Positions 6,565 through 16,139 are shown, numbered from the stretch's first letter. The stretch: DNA of 45,188 nucleotides from Prevotella sp. (GCA_017442825.1 JAFRYZ010000047.1:1-45188), one strand, 5' to 3'. Numbers and translations: made by a program. The notes: generated from the letters alone by a model not told the origin.

Positions 6565-8259
6565 TTAAAAAGTGCAGCCTACGGCGATAGTTCCTTGCGT
6601 TCGGTCGCAACCGCGAGAATAGAGGAGAGTGCCGTTTGCCTTGCGATGGGAGAGATCGAAGCGCACATGTGTCTTCAGTCGTGTGCCAGGAAATACGAAG
6701 GCGTATTTCACACTACCTCCGACAGCATACTGCGGAGCTGTCAGGTATTGGCATTCGCGATAGAGGAAAACGTCAGCAGTAGCTGGTTGCTCCTGCTTCT
6801 TGCTGGGTGCAACGAAGGTGCCATCGTCATATGGAGCGCCCGTACCTTTACCGAGGGCACCCTTGAGCGAACACGAGAGGATGCCGCAACGAAAAAAGAT
6901 ATTTCGTGTAACACCCAAAACACATTCATAGGCAGAGAGTTTCTGATGACGATAGAACGGGAACAGGTAGTTCAACTGTTCGCGCTGGAACCATTGCCAT
7001 GCTATTTGCAGATTCCAAGTCGGTGTTTCTCCCCTGACGCCGAGGCTGGCAGTATAGACCACCGAAATGTTCTGCAACTGCTTGTCGGCAGTCTCCACAG
7101 GGTCGTAGTACACATAATAAGAAGCGCCCGATGTATTTTTCATCTCACGGAAGGTCTCGGCACGGTTGGCGAGTTTCTCGTTGCGATAGGCGAAGTCGAG
7201 GCGGTGAGAGGGTGTATAGACAAGAGAGAGAGTCACCTCTTTCGTGCGACGTTCGTGTTGCGTGTAGGTGATGGTATAAGGAGACTGACGGCCATAATAG
7301 CCTTTCTCCTTGCCGAAGCCAAAGGTAGCAAGCACCGACAACTGGCGCGAAGCGCGCAGTTCAAGTTGGACGTTGCCATGATGTCCATCCTCAAAAAGTG
7401 GCATCTCACGACTCTTGTCGGTATAGCCTTCGTTGCCGAACTGCTCCCAGGTACCGAAGAAGGCACCGTAGTTGATGAGCGACTTATAAACCTTTTCACT
7501 CTTACCATAAGTGCTGAAGCTGACACTCTCCGTATTGCGGTGGTAGATATAGTTGGCACCGAGATTCAACCACGACAACACCGGTGCATAGCCACCGACT
7601 GAGAACGCCAAGTCCATCAGTTTGTTCTTATGACGCAAGTCCTTGTATTTTGCATAGTTGGCAGCCGTATAGTCGAGACGGGCACCAAGAGCATAGCCAT
7701 GCCACACGTCAACACCTACCCCACCCGACAAACAGTAAGTGTTGCTGTGCTTTCTTCCCTCATTTTCCGTATTCTCCTCTACGATGTCGAAAGGGCGGAG
7801 AGTGGAGAGTCTAGAGTTGAGAGATGAGAGTGGAGAGATGAGAGTGGAGAGTGGAGAGTGGAGAGTTGAAGGCATAAAGACAGAACCCGACATATCGTTG
7901 CCTGAGAAGTTGTCGTAAGCTATGCTACCAAAGACCACTGTGCGACGACTCAGTCGGTAGAAGGCTTCGGCAGTGGCATCAAACTGAAATACACTTGGTG
8001 AACCGTCGTAGTTGACGAGTCCCCCACCCTGTCTGCTCAGCGACAGCTCAGCCTCAGCAATATTCGGTGCCGAGAAGCGTGTTAGTGCTGCCGCATTGCC
8101 TTGTGTCAGCCACGGGTCGCTGCTTTTGACGAACTCATAGTTGCGCACCATCAGCGAGTCTTGCGCCGCTTCGCTCTGCAAGCGCTTCGCGGTTACTTGC
8201 GCCGAGGAAACGTAGAATGGCAAAAGCGTGAAAACGAAAAAAAGGATATGCTTCTTCAT
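6565..8259 (-). CDS. DUF6850-type outer-membrane beta-barrel protein
   Basis: 564 aa from the ATG at 8259, which opens a signal peptide (MKKHILFFVFTLLPFYVSSAQ). An in-frame upstream ATG at 8289 lies within the preceding gene. The body has alternating aromatic/polar strands ('GYALGARLDYTAANYAKYKDL', 'SVGGYAPVLSWLNLGANYIYH') and ends in a strand finishing in Phe ('GTIAVGCTF'), as in outer-membrane barrels. Assignment to DUF6850 rests on these features and on its neighbours (DUF4876, TonB-dependent receptor). Two oddities: residues just after the signal peptide (VTAKRLQSEAAQD) are encoded by the dispersed repeat, and a Ser/Leu/Pro-rich stretch is encoded by ten heptamers. Confidence 0.72.
   Translation of the reverse strand: MKKHILFFVFTLLPFYVSSAQVTAKRLQSEAAQDSLMVRNYEFVKSSDPWLTQGNAAALTRFSAPNIAEAELSLSRQGGGLVNYDGSPSVFQFDATAEAFYRLSRRTVVFGSIAYDNFSGNDMSGSVFMPSTLHSPLSTLISPLSSLNSRLSTLRPFDIVEENTENEGRKHSNTYCLSGGVGVDVWHGYALGARLDYTAANYAKYKDLRHKNKLMDLAFSVGGYAPVLSWLNLGANYIYHRNTESVSFSTYGKSEKVYKSLINYGAFFGTWEQFGNEGYTDKSREMPLFEDGHHGNVQLELRASRQLSVLATFGFGKEKGYYGRQSPYTITYTQHERRTKEVTLSLVYTPSHRLDFAYRNEKLANRAETFREMKNTSGASYYVYYDPVETADKQLQNISVVYTASLGVRGETPTWNLQIAWQWFQREQLNYLFPFYRHQKLSAYECVLGVTRNIFFRCGILSCSLKGALGKGTGAPYDDGTFVAPSKKQEQPATADVFLYRECQYLTAPQYAVGGSVKYAFVFPGTRLKTHVRFDLSHRKANGTLLYSRGCDRTQGTIAVGCTF
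7797..7866. repeat. Heptanucleotide tandem array inside an outer-membrane protein gene
   Basis: Ten contiguous 7-base units based on GGAGAGT/TGAGAGT (three identical in a row at 7846-7866). On the coding strand they give a run such as 'STLHSPLSTLISPLSSL'. Because 7 is not a multiple of 3, gain or loss of a single unit shifts the frame. Confidence 0.85.
8161..8196. repeat. Dispersed repeat copy in the DUF6850 gene
   Basis: Bases 8161-8194 match 43131-43164 at all but three positions (TTGCGCCGCTT, then CTCTGCAAGCGCTTCGCG, then RTTA), and share the GCAAGCGCTWCGCGRTTA core with 2341, 4581 and 38640. Here the reverse strand codes for V-T-A-K-R-L-Q-S-E-A-A-Q. Confidence 0.75.
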
Positions 8260-8273
8260 TGTTCTATGTTCTA

Positions 8274-9593
8274 TTAACGGAGCGAGCATTTTGCACGTTC
8301 ATGGAAATCATTGGAAGAGTTGTTGGTATCTTGAAAGATGATGTGCGCCCCCTGTTTCATAGATGCTTCAGCATCAATGCCGCTGGGATCGGTAGAACCA
8401 TCCACGCCCAAGGTGTAGTTATAGACCAGCTTACCCTCGTTCTCTGGCAGCGCTTCTGTTGCCGCCTTATCGACATTGCGATAGAGCGTATGTCCCTGAT
8501 AGTTGGTCAACCAGACGTAGCCGGCATCGACATCTGCCGTGAGCCGTTTCACGCTGCTGTCCTTATAACCTGCAGAGAACACCTCTACGGCATCGACAAT
8601 CCAATCGACAGGTGCCTTGACGCACAACCACGTCTGTAGGTATCGTCCACCATCATACCAGTAGTTATCTGTATTTGAGATATAGTCAGCCGGTGCAACG
8701 TCCTTCGTTTGGAACAAGACCAATGCTGGTGATGTGACACTCAGTGCCCAGCCGTTGCCCAAACCATAGCGTACGGCTTTCAAGTAATGGCTGGTGGGGA
8801 TGGCTCTGGCTGGTGTGGGATAATAACTGGTATGGGTGTACCCGCTCTCTGGGTCGTACATACAGTAATAATCCGCATTGGCATAGTTCACCGAGTTGCT
8901 GACGGTCTTCGTATTGTCGATGGCACCATGAACATTGATGACCACCTGCGTATAAGGTTCCAGCTCCAAGGTGGAAGGGAAATACCAGATGCCGTTCCAA
9001 AGCGGAATGAAACCTTCCTTTTCGTAGGTCAGTTTGCCGTCTTCACCATAGTTGTAGTTTTGCGATTGGGCATTAGAGGGCGTAGCCTCACCGATGCAGA
9101 GGTTGCTCAGACTTGCCTTTTGGTCGCTGTTGTTATAGAGGATGATGCATTTGTCGTACTGGAATTGCGTGACGCCGTCGTCAGCACGACAGCCTCCGTT
9201 ATACAGTTCTTTGATGATGATTTGACTGACACGGGCTGTCTTCATGGTGATAGCCACGGGAAGCGATGCGTTACCTGTCACCACCAACTGTCCAGAAGCA
9301 CCATTGTAGCTGTAGGCAACACCCTCCTTCGCACGTTTTCCTGTAGCCGTAGCCTCGTAAATGCCAGGAGAGACGGTAAAGGTAGCTACGCCCTGAGCAT
9401 CAGACTGTTGTACATAGACACTATTGGTTGACGTATTGCGCAACTGCACTTCTATGCCTGCCAGGTTGTCGTCGCCCGTCAAGGTTACGAAGACCTCGCC
9501 CAGCGAGACGTTACCCTGCGGGTGGTCGAAGATGTTGTCGTTGCAAGAGGTCAGTAACAGTACAATGGCAATAATGGGGAAATATCTTTTCAT
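8274..9593 (-). CDS. DUF4876 family lipoprotein
   Basis: 439 aa with a lipoprotein signal: MKRYFPIIAIVLLLTSC puts the lipobox Cys at 17, so the protein should be anchored at the outer membrane. An N-terminal carboxypeptidase-regulatory-like Ig fold (residues ~25-115, 'GDDNLAGIEVQLRNTST', 'GVATFTVSPGIYEATATG') is followed by the DUF4876 region beginning 'QIIIKELYNGGCR', with 'DKCIILYNNSD' and 'ANADYYCMY', which resembles the lamin-tail style beta fold. It starts 4 bases after the TonB receptor stop, so the two are translationally close. It is probably the lipoprotein partner of that receptor, in place of a SusD, which is absent. The ligand is unknown. Confidence 0.78.
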   Translation of the reverse strand: MKRYFPIIAIVLLLTSCNDNIFDHPQGNVSLGEVFVTLTGDDNLAGIEVQLRNTSTNSVYVQQSDAQGVATFTVSPGIYEATATGKRAKEGVAYSYNGASGQLVVTGNASLPVAITMKTARVSQIIIKELYNGGCRADDGVTQFQYDKCIILYNNSDQKASLSNLCIGEATPSNAQSQNYNYGEDGKLTYEKEGFIPLWNGIWYFPSTLELEPYTQVVINVHGAIDNTKTVSNSVNYANADYYCMYDPESGYTHTSYYPTPARAIPTSHYLKAVRYGLGNGWALSVTSPALVLFQTKDVAPADYISNTDNYWYDGGRYLQTWLCVKAPVDWIVDAVEVFSAGYKDSSVKRLTADVDAGYVWLTNYQGHTLYRNVDKAATEALPENEGKLVYNYTLGVDGSTDPSGIDAEASMKQGAHIIFQDTNNSSNDFHERAKCSLR

Positions 9594-9597
9594 ATTC

Positions 9598-12588
9598 TTA
9601 TAACTTTAATCTTAATGAAAGCCCGTAATAGAAACTGGGAATATAGCTGCTTCCGAAGAGCGAAGTGTCCAAGTCTGTCTGCGACGAATGGACGGTCTTC
9701 ATGTTGTTGAAGAAGTTGTTGGCATAGAACGAGATGCTGACATGGTCGCCGATTTCCTTTGTCACGCTCAGGTTGGCAGCATAATAGCTGCTGATGCGGT
9801 TGGGATTCATAACATAGGGATAGTTGCTGCGCACCACCAGCTTCGTCAGGTCGCTATAGAGCGACGGGTCGTTGTCTCGTGCCCATGCAAATTTCTCGGC
9901 GAAAGGAATCATCTCCGTAGGATTCTCCCAAGTGGAATAGTATTCGGGATAGACAGCCACCAGTTTGTCGCGGCTGGTACCATCGTATGGTTCTCCGAAG
10001 TAGTCGGCAGCGGTCTCCATAACATAGCCTCGTGTGCCGTTAGCCAATTCCGACAACGAGCGGCGGTAATTATAAAGCGATGTTTCTAAGCGAAGAGCTA
10101 CAATGAGTCTGATTTGCGGAATGTGTGTGGTAATGGTCGCATTCAGATTGACTTGCCGCGACAGAGAGCCATTGCTGACGGCAGCTGCGGCAGTACTGCC
10201 TGTACCCGTAACACTCGTTCCGCGATACCATCCCACATACTGGTAGGGTTGCTGGCTGCCCGTCATCGTCGTGTTGACCCCTTGCGGCACATCGGCAAAG
10301 AACGTCTCGTCCACACCTTTATAATAATAGAAGTTTCCGTCTAACCGTAAAGAGGTGCGCAATGCCTTGATTTGTGCAAAGTCTATCATCCATTCCACAC
10401 CGTAGCGGCTCACGGGAGAAGCATTGACGTATTGGTGGTTAACGGCATAGGTGTTGCGCTGGTTGTATGCCAGCTGCTGACTGGGCAGTGTTCCTGTAAC
10501 ATCGTTTACCGTAACGACACCCGTCTGACGGTCAATCGCAAACTGACGGTTGGCAACGTCGATTTCAACACCATCGAGCGACGAAGGCGGTGTATAGAGA
10601 TAGGACATCGGTGTATATATGGAAGAAGACATATACGTGCGGAATGTGCGATGATAGAAGCCCGATACGTTGATACGTGTTCCCTTAATGGTTGCTTCCA
10701 CACCGACATCTACCTGATTGGTGTATTGCCAACACAGGTTGGGGTTATAGACAGCCTGTGTGGGATAGGTGTGATAGGCATAATACGACTTGTTATCGGC
10801 AGTAGAGGTAGAGGCGAAAGCCAGACGATCGGCATAGGAAGGCGATGGATAGAGCACCTGGAACGACGGCAACTTGACCGACTTACCCCATCCGGCATGG
10901 ATGCTCAGGTCACTCACCCATTGTCGGCGCTGGTTGCGCCAGAAGATGTAACGGCTGTTGACACGCGGAGAAAGACTGCTCACCGAACCGTAGTCGGAAC
11001 CGCTGATCATGGTGATGTCGTCACGCAGACCGGCTGTGAGTTCAAAAGTAGAACGTTTGCCAGTAGCTACACTCAACTTATCTTCAACATACAATGCCAA
11101 GTTGTGCATCGTAGGGAGGTCGCAGTATCGGTATTCGCGCCATGTCGGTGCATAACGCCTATCACCATAGTACGTACCTTTTCCGTTGTTCCTCGTACCT
11201 GTATATTCAGCACCCACCATCAGGTGGTTTCTGAACTGAGCATTACGAATTGTAAATGGTATATTGTTCTCTCCTTTCAACTTCAACGACCAGTTAGCCG
11301 GTTTGCTGTCTTGGTAGCTATGCACATACCAATAGCCTGTGGGACCAAGGATGATGTCTGCCTGTGGTTGCTGATCGTAGTCTTGCGCCATGTGGTATCC
11401 TTCTTCCGTTGCGTGGATATAGGGTTGTGTCGATGCACTATTGGCATGGTAGTAGTTTTCTGACCGGCGATCGGCAAACGAGAAAGCGCCCTTTAGCGAC
11501 AGGTTGGTCAACCAAGGCTTGTTCACCAACCAACTCAGTTCGATATTACCACGCAATAGATTGTCACGGGCTTTACTGTAATCATCGAGTTCTTCGTCGG
11601 GGTCTGCCTCTGAATTGTAACCACCGATGTTACCCGTCAGTCCGGCATTCAGCGTCAGCGGCATACTGTTCTGCATGAACACCTTCATATAGTGTAGCGA
11701 GAGCACATTGCGTTGATAGGCGGTATGGGGCGAGGCTGCATCACTGAAAGAACGTGCATGCTCGATAGAGGCATTGAGCACGCCCCACCGATGTCCCAAG
11801 TCGAAGCCCTTGTTCAAAGCTATCTGACGGGTGTGCTGGTTGATTTTTCCTTCGATGATGAACGGTGACTTTCCCCGTCGGGTGTTGACTTTGACGATAC
11901 CGTTTGAAAGATCACCATATTCTACAGACGGAATACCCGTCACAATCTCGACACTCTCCACATTCGACGTGCTGAGACTTCGTGTCGAGGCTGCCATCGT
12001 CTCACCTGCCTCGGCATTGTTGTCGAGGCGGACACCATCAACCTCCACAGCTGTTCCGAACGAAGCAAGACCTTTTTCCTGACTGCCGCTGCGCAATGCC
12101 AAACGAGAATCGTCCATCAGTGTGGCGTTTACCGTCTTGCCTCCAGGCAACAGCGTAGCAATGTCACCGATATTCAACAGTTGTTGCTGGTCAAGGGCAG
12201 CCTTGTCTATGGTGTAGCTGGTTGTTGCTTCCTCACGCTTACGCTTAGCTGTGACCGTCACCTCGTCCAGTCGCAGGTTTTCTGCTTTCATCCGGATCTT
12301 CAGACTGGTCATGTCGCCCTTGATGTCGAGCGGGAAAGTTCGTGTGCTGTAGCCCAGACACTGGACGGTGACAATCGTCTTCCCCACAGGAACATTCTTC
12401 ACTGTGAAACGCCCGTCGCTATCGGTATAAGCCCACAGTCCACTCTCCTTCACTAGAACAGCAGCAAACTCTATGGGTTGGCGACTCGCGTCGTCAACCA
12501 CCTTACCGGCAAGGGTAACATGCTGCGCGACTGTTGTCAGCACATACACCCACAAACATATCCATATCCAAGCTAATCGTAACCGCAT
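9598..12588 (-). CDS. TonB-dependent outer-membrane receptor
   Basis: 996 aa. A signal peptide (residues ~1-21) is followed by a carboxypeptidase-regulatory-like domain (~25-100, 'LAGKVVDDASRQPIEFAAVLV'), a DEVTVTAKR linker, a plug domain (~115-235, 'VEVDGVRLDN', 'VESVEIVTGIPSVEYGDLSNGIVKV') and a barrel ending 'FYYGLSLRLKL'. It takes up a ligand across the outer membrane using TonB energy. It heads an operon with the DUF4876, DUF6850 and secreted 264-aa genes. It lacks a SusD partner, so glycan uptake of the Sus type is not indicated. A promoter lies 30 bases upstream. The large plus-strand frames opposite it are shadows. Confidence 0.92.
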   Translation of the reverse strand: MRLRLAWIWICLWVYVLTTVAQHVTLAGKVVDDASRQPIEFAAVLVKESGLWAYTDSDGRFTVKNVPVGKTIVTVQCLGYSTRTFPLDIKGDMTSLKIRMKAENLRLDEVTVTAKRKREEATTSYTIDKAALDQQQLLNIGDIATLLPGGKTVNATLMDDSRLALRSGSQEKGLASFGTAVEVDGVRLDNNAEAGETMAASTRSLSTSNVESVEIVTGIPSVEYGDLSNGIVKVNTRRGKSPFIIEGKINQHTRQIALNKGFDLGHRWGVLNASIEHARSFSDAASPHTAYQRNVLSLHYMKVFMQNSMPLTLNAGLTGNIGGYNSEADPDEELDDYSKARDNLLRGNIELSWLVNKPWLTNLSLKGAFSFADRRSENYYHANSASTQPYIHATEEGYHMAQDYDQQPQADIILGPTGYWYVHSYQDSKPANWSLKLKGENNIPFTIRNAQFRNHLMVGAEYTGTRNNGKGTYYGDRRYAPTWREYRYCDLPTMHNLALYVEDKLSVATGKRSTFELTAGLRDDITMISGSDYGSVSSLSPRVNSRYIFWRNQRRQWVSDLSIHAGWGKSVKLPSFQVLYPSPSYADRLAFASTSTADNKSYYAYHTYPTQAVYNPNLCWQYTNQVDVGVEATIKGTRINVSGFYHRTFRTYMSSSIYTPMSYLYTPPSSLDGVEIDVANRQFAIDRQTGVVTVNDVTGTLPSQQLAYNQRNTYAVNHQYVNASPVSRYGVEWMIDFAQIKALRTSLRLDGNFYYYKGVDETFFADVPQGVNTTMTGSQQPYQYVGWYRGTSVTGTGSTAAAAVSNGSLSRQVNLNATITTHIPQIRLIVALRLETSLYNYRRSLSELANGTRGYVMETAADYFGEPYDGTSRDKLVAVYPEYYSTWENPTEMIPFAEKFAWARDNDPSLYSDLTKLVVRSNYPYVMNPNRISSYYAANLSVTKEIGDHVSISFYANNFFNNMKTVHSSQTDLDTSLFGSSYIPSFYYGLSLRLKL

Positions 12589-12617
12589 GTAAATGATTAT
12601 TTTTAATTAGGTGGGTG

Positions 12618-12648
12618 CAAAGGTACGGCAAACACATAGCGAGGGCAA
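12618..12648 (-). promoter_or_regulatory. Promoter of the TonB receptor operon
   Basis: On the minus strand TTG (12648-12646), a 20-base spacer and TACCTTTG (12625-12618). Transcription would start near 12611, about 22 bases before the ATG. Confidence 0.7.
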
Positions 12649-12679
12649 TACCTACAAATAGTGATTTTTCGATAGGAAT

Positions 12680-12710
12680 TTGGTTGTTTTATTTCAGCAT
12701 CGTATCTTTG
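12680..12710 (+). promoter_or_regulatory. Promoter of the M16 peptidase gene
   Basis: TTG (12680-12682), a 20-base spacer and TATCTTTG (12703-12710). It is divergent from the TonB receptor promoter. Confidence 0.65.
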
Positions 12711-12762
12711 CGCCGACAAAAAACGACACCGTTAATATTCACGAAACTATTGTACACCATTT

Positions 12763-15582
12763 ATGATGAACAACAACAAGAAACTATTTGTCAGTGCACT
12801 ACTGATGATGGTGGCAGTGATGGGCTTCGCACAACTGCCGCAAGACCCAGCCGTAAGGAAAGGAACGCTGAAAAACGGCATAACCTACTACATTCGCCAC
12901 AACGCTAAGGAAGCCCATCTGGCTGACTTCTATATCGCACAGCGTGTCGGTTCGATTCTCGAAGAACCGCGCCAGCGAGGACTGGCTCACTTCCTAGAGC
13001 ATATGGCATTCAACGGAACAAAGAACTTTCCCGGCAAGAACGGGAAGTTGGGCATCGTTCCTTGGTGCGAAACCATCGGCGTCAAATTCGGTGCGAACCT
13101 GAATGCCTATACCAGTGTTGACCAGACGGTCTATCATATAGGTTCGGCTCCCGTTACTCGTGAATCAGTAGTCGATTCATGTCTGCTGGTATTGCACGAC
13201 TGGAGCCACTTCCTGCTGTTGGAAGACAAGGAGATTGACAAGGAACGTGGTGTGATACGCGAGGAATGGCGCACACGACGTGCCGGTATGGCACTGCAAC
13301 GCATGATGGAGGACGTGACACCTATTATTTATAAGGGTAGCAAGTATGAGGATTGTCTGCCTATCGGTTCGATGGACATCGTCAATAACTTCCCTTATAA
13401 GGACCTGCGCGACTACTACGACAAGTGGTATCGGCCCGACCTGCAGGCTATTGTCGTTGTCGGCGACATTGACCCTGTACAGACAGAGAAGAAGATTCGG
13501 AAAATCTTCGGTGACATACCAACGAAGAAGAATGCCGCTGAACGTATCTACTATCCTGTTCCTGACAACGAGAAGATGATTGTCGCTGCCAAGAGGGACA
13601 AGGAACAGCCTGTAGTGCTGGCTCATCTGTATATGAAACACGACGTGACGCCTGATGCAGAAAAGAACAATGCTGCCTATCTGCGCAGGAAATATGCTAA
13701 CGACTTGGTGACCTCGATGCTGAATAGTCGACTGGCTGACATGAAACTGGTAGCCAATCCGCCCTTCATGAGTGCTACGGCACGCTTTGGTTCGTTCTTC
13801 GTCAGCCGTACCAAGGATGCTTTCTCACTGAGCATCAGCTGTAAGCAGGACAACATCTCCGGCGGCATTATCGCTGCCGTTGCTGCTGCTGAACAAGCCA
13901 GACAACATGGTTTCACTGCCAGCGAACTGGAACGTGCCAAGAAACTGCAAATGGCTGCTGCCGAAAGACAATACAAAGAGCGCAACGAACGCCGCAATTC
14001 ATGGTTCGTTAACCGCTGTGTCAACCACTTTCTCACCAACGAACCGCTGATTTCGAGCGAGAAAAGATATGAACTGACAAAGGCTTTCCATAATGAAGTG
14101 ACTCTCGATGAGGTGAACAAGGCTGCCCAAGACCTGATAACAGACAAAAACCAAGTCTTCATCATCTATGCACCTGACAAAGAGGAGGTGGTTCTTCCTG
14201 ACAACAGCCAGATAGAACAGCTTGTTACCGCCACGCAACAACTGTCGTACAGTGCTTACGAGGATACTGCCGTCAACGACCAACTCATCGACAAGAGTCA
14301 GTTGAAAGATGGTTCGATTGTCAGTGAGAAACCGTTAAAGCATGGCTTCACCGAACTGACGTTGAGCAACGGCATGAAGGTATATGTAAAACCGACAACC
14401 TTCCAAGCCGACGAGGTGACGATGTCGATACGTGCCGACGGTGGCACATCGCTCTATGGCGAGGCTGACATCCCCAACTTCTCACTCATCAGCAGTGCCG
14501 TCACAGAAGCTGGTGTAGGCAATTATGACGCTGCTACCCTGCGCAAGATTCTCACGGGAAAGGTGGTCAAGGTTCATCCCTCTGTGGGTATGAGACGACA
14601 GTCTGTCAGCGGCGGTTGTGCCAAGAAAGATATGGAAACGATGATGCAGCTGACGCACCTCTATTTTACCCAACCACGCCGCGACACCGTTGCCTTTGCC
14701 AGCCTCATCAACCGCACACGCTCGTTTCTCACCAACAGGAACGCTTCGCCGAAGGTGGATTACAATGATTCTATCAATGCCATCTGCTACGGACACCACC
14801 CGAGACTGGAGCCTGTAACTCAAGCCACATTGGACAAAGCCAACTATGACCGCATCTTGCAAATCTACCGTGAGCGCTTCGCTGACGCCAGCAACTTCAA
14901 GGCTGTCTTCATCGGTAACATTGACATGGACGAATTGCGCCCCATGCTCTGCAAGTACCTTGCCACGCTGCCAGCCACACACAAGGAGGAGAAGACCAAC
15001 GAGAAAGTGCTGCCACAACTGGTGAAGCAGGACCAGGCACACCTCTTCCGCAAGAAGATGGCCACACCCCTTGCCAATGTCACCATACTCCATGCTGCCG
15101 ACGTGGAATTTTCACCAAAGAACGACCTCACACTGGACTTTCTCAAGCGCGTGCTGCAGATAGCCTACACCGACTCCGTGCGCGAGGAGAAAGGTGGCAC
15201 CTACGGCGTGAGGGTTGACTTCAGCCTGGAACGTGACGACAACCCGACGGCTACACTGCGCATTGCCTACAATGCCGACCCGACACGCTACGAGGAACTG
15301 AACCCCATTGTCTATCAGCAGTTGGAATATATCGCCAAGCAGGGACCATCGGCTACTGCCATGCAGAAGATTCGCACCTATCTCACTAAGCAATACGACC
15401 AGTTTGCCATCACCAACGACTATTGGAGTTACATCATCTGGCATGAACTGGACGATGAAGCCGACTTCGACAAAGGCTATAAGGAACTCGTCGCTGAAGT
15501 GACAGAAGCAGACGTGCAGAATATGGCACGGAAATTGCTGGATAGCAAGTGTAGAATAGAGGTGACCATGCTGTCGGAATGA
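12763..15582 (+). CDS. M16 family zinc metallopeptidase (secreted, two-domain)
   Basis: 939 aa. A signal peptide (ending 'VMGFAQ') is followed by the M16 domain: the inverted zinc motif HxxEH is His76-Phe-Leu-Glu79-His80, with the distal acidic ligand in 'ERGVIREEW' (Glu161, and Glu168 in the usual E-x6-E spacing). A middle M16C region and a second M16-like half (from ~535, 'LSNGMKVYVKPTTFQADEVTMSIRADGG') without the zinc motif follow, as in pitrilysin and Bacteroidota 'insulinase' proteins. It probably degrades peptides in the periplasm or on the surface. The start could be this ATG or the next codon, which is also ATG. The FMN-binding gene follows after 69 bases on the same strand. Confidence 0.92.
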   Translation: MMNNNKKLFVSALLMMVAVMGFAQLPQDPAVRKGTLKNGITYYIRHNAKEAHLADFYIAQRVGSILEEPRQRGLAHFLEHMAFNGTKNFPGKNGKLGIVPWCETIGVKFGANLNAYTSVDQTVYHIGSAPVTRESVVDSCLLVLHDWSHFLLLEDKEIDKERGVIREEWRTRRAGMALQRMMEDVTPIIYKGSKYEDCLPIGSMDIVNNFPYKDLRDYYDKWYRPDLQAIVVVGDIDPVQTEKKIRKIFGDIPTKKNAAERIYYPVPDNEKMIVAAKRDKEQPVVLAHLYMKHDVTPDAEKNNAAYLRRKYANDLVTSMLNSRLADMKLVANPPFMSATARFGSFFVSRTKDAFSLSISCKQDNISGGIIAAVAAAEQARQHGFTASELERAKKLQMAAAERQYKERNERRNSWFVNRCVNHFLTNEPLISSEKRYELTKAFHNEVTLDEVNKAAQDLITDKNQVFIIYAPDKEEVVLPDNSQIEQLVTATQQLSYSAYEDTAVNDQLIDKSQLKDGSIVSEKPLKHGFTELTLSNGMKVYVKPTTFQADEVTMSIRADGGTSLYGEADIPNFSLISSAVTEAGVGNYDAATLRKILTGKVVKVHPSVGMRRQSVSGGCAKKDMETMMQLTHLYFTQPRRDTVAFASLINRTRSFLTNRNASPKVDYNDSINAICYGHHPRLEPVTQATLDKANYDRILQIYRERFADASNFKAVFIGNIDMDELRPMLCKYLATLPATHKEEKTNEKVLPQLVKQDQAHLFRKKMATPLANVTILHAADVEFSPKNDLTLDFLKRVLQIAYTDSVREEKGGTYGVRVDFSLERDDNPTATLRIAYNADPTRYEELNPIVYQQLEYIAKQGPSATAMQKIRTYLTKQYDQFAITNDYWSYIIWHELDDEADFDKGYKELVAEVTEADVQNMARKLLDSKCRIEVTMLSE

Positions 15583-15651
15583 CGGCAGCAGTATGACGAA
15601 ATAACGTCATGACGGAATAACGACATTAAAAAAAATAACCAAAATCACAAG

Positions 15652-16047
15652 ATGAAAACAAAAAAAACAACAGCCGCACTGCTTTTTGCAGCAATCACGA
15701 TGATGAGTGCTATGCCTGCCGACCAAGTCATCACAAAGGAAGACGGCATGGACGTTGTCAACACCACGACATTGGGACAGAAGGTGGCAGGCTACATAGG
15801 GGCTACGCCGCTGAAAATATACATCAAAGGAAACAAAGTGGTGAAAGTGGTAGCACTGAAAAACCAGGAAACGCCAAAGTACTTTGCCAAGGTGAAGAAA
15901 AAACTGTTGGACAGTTGGAACGGAAAGAAGGTGAAGGCTGCATCTAAGATGAAGGTTGATGCCATCACGGGTGCCACCTTCTCATCGAAGGCTGTTATCA
16001 AGAACGTTCAGTTAGGGCTCGACTACTATCAAAAGAATAAGCATTGA
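15652..16047 (+). CDS. Secreted FMN-binding domain protein
   Basis: 131 aa. A signal peptide (~1-22) precedes a single FMN-bind domain. The flavinylation-type motif is Asp103-Ala-Ile-Thr106-Gly-Ala-Thr-Phe-Ser111, matching the D-x-x-[ST]-G-A-T-x-[ST] pattern in which the last Thr/Ser receives FMN from ApbE. Residues 45-75 ('GYIGATPLKIYIKGNKVVKVVAL') form the usual strands. It is likely an extracytoplasmic electron carrier or acceptor. No ApbE or Rnf gene is in the window. It lies 69 bases after the M16 gene without a clear promoter, so it may be co-transcribed with it, and a strong terminator follows. Confidence 0.82.
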   Translation: MKTKKTTAALLFAAITMMSAMPADQVITKEDGMDVVNTTTLGQKVAGYIGATPLKIYIKGNKVVKVVALKNQETPKYFAKVKKKLLDSWNGKKVKAASKMKVDAITGATFSSKAVIKNVQLGLDYYQKNKH

Positions 16048-16094
16048 TGAAAATGATGGAGCAAAGACTCTGACATAAATGATTGATGAAAATG

Positions 16095-16132
16095 AAGCGG
16101 CAGCGAGGATTTCTCGCTGCCGCTTTTATTTA
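16095..16132 (+). terminator. Intrinsic terminator
   Basis: AAGCGGCAGCGAG (16095-16107) pairs with CTCGCTGCCGCTT (16113-16125), a 5-base loop and a T-rich tail. It ends the M16/FMN-binding transcript. Confidence 0.88.
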
Positions 16133-16139
16133 AATCATC

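Noticed and set aside
6544-7602. 352-aa plus-strand frame
   Set aside because: It lies entirely opposite the DUF6850 barrel gene and has no signature or start signals. A shadow.
10372-11463. 363-aa plus-strand frame
   Set aside because: Opposite the TonB-dependent receptor, which has clear domains. A shadow.
9598-12588. SusC of a SusCD glycan-uptake system
   Set aside because: No SusD-like gene is next to it, and the neighbours are DUF4876 and DUF6850 proteins.
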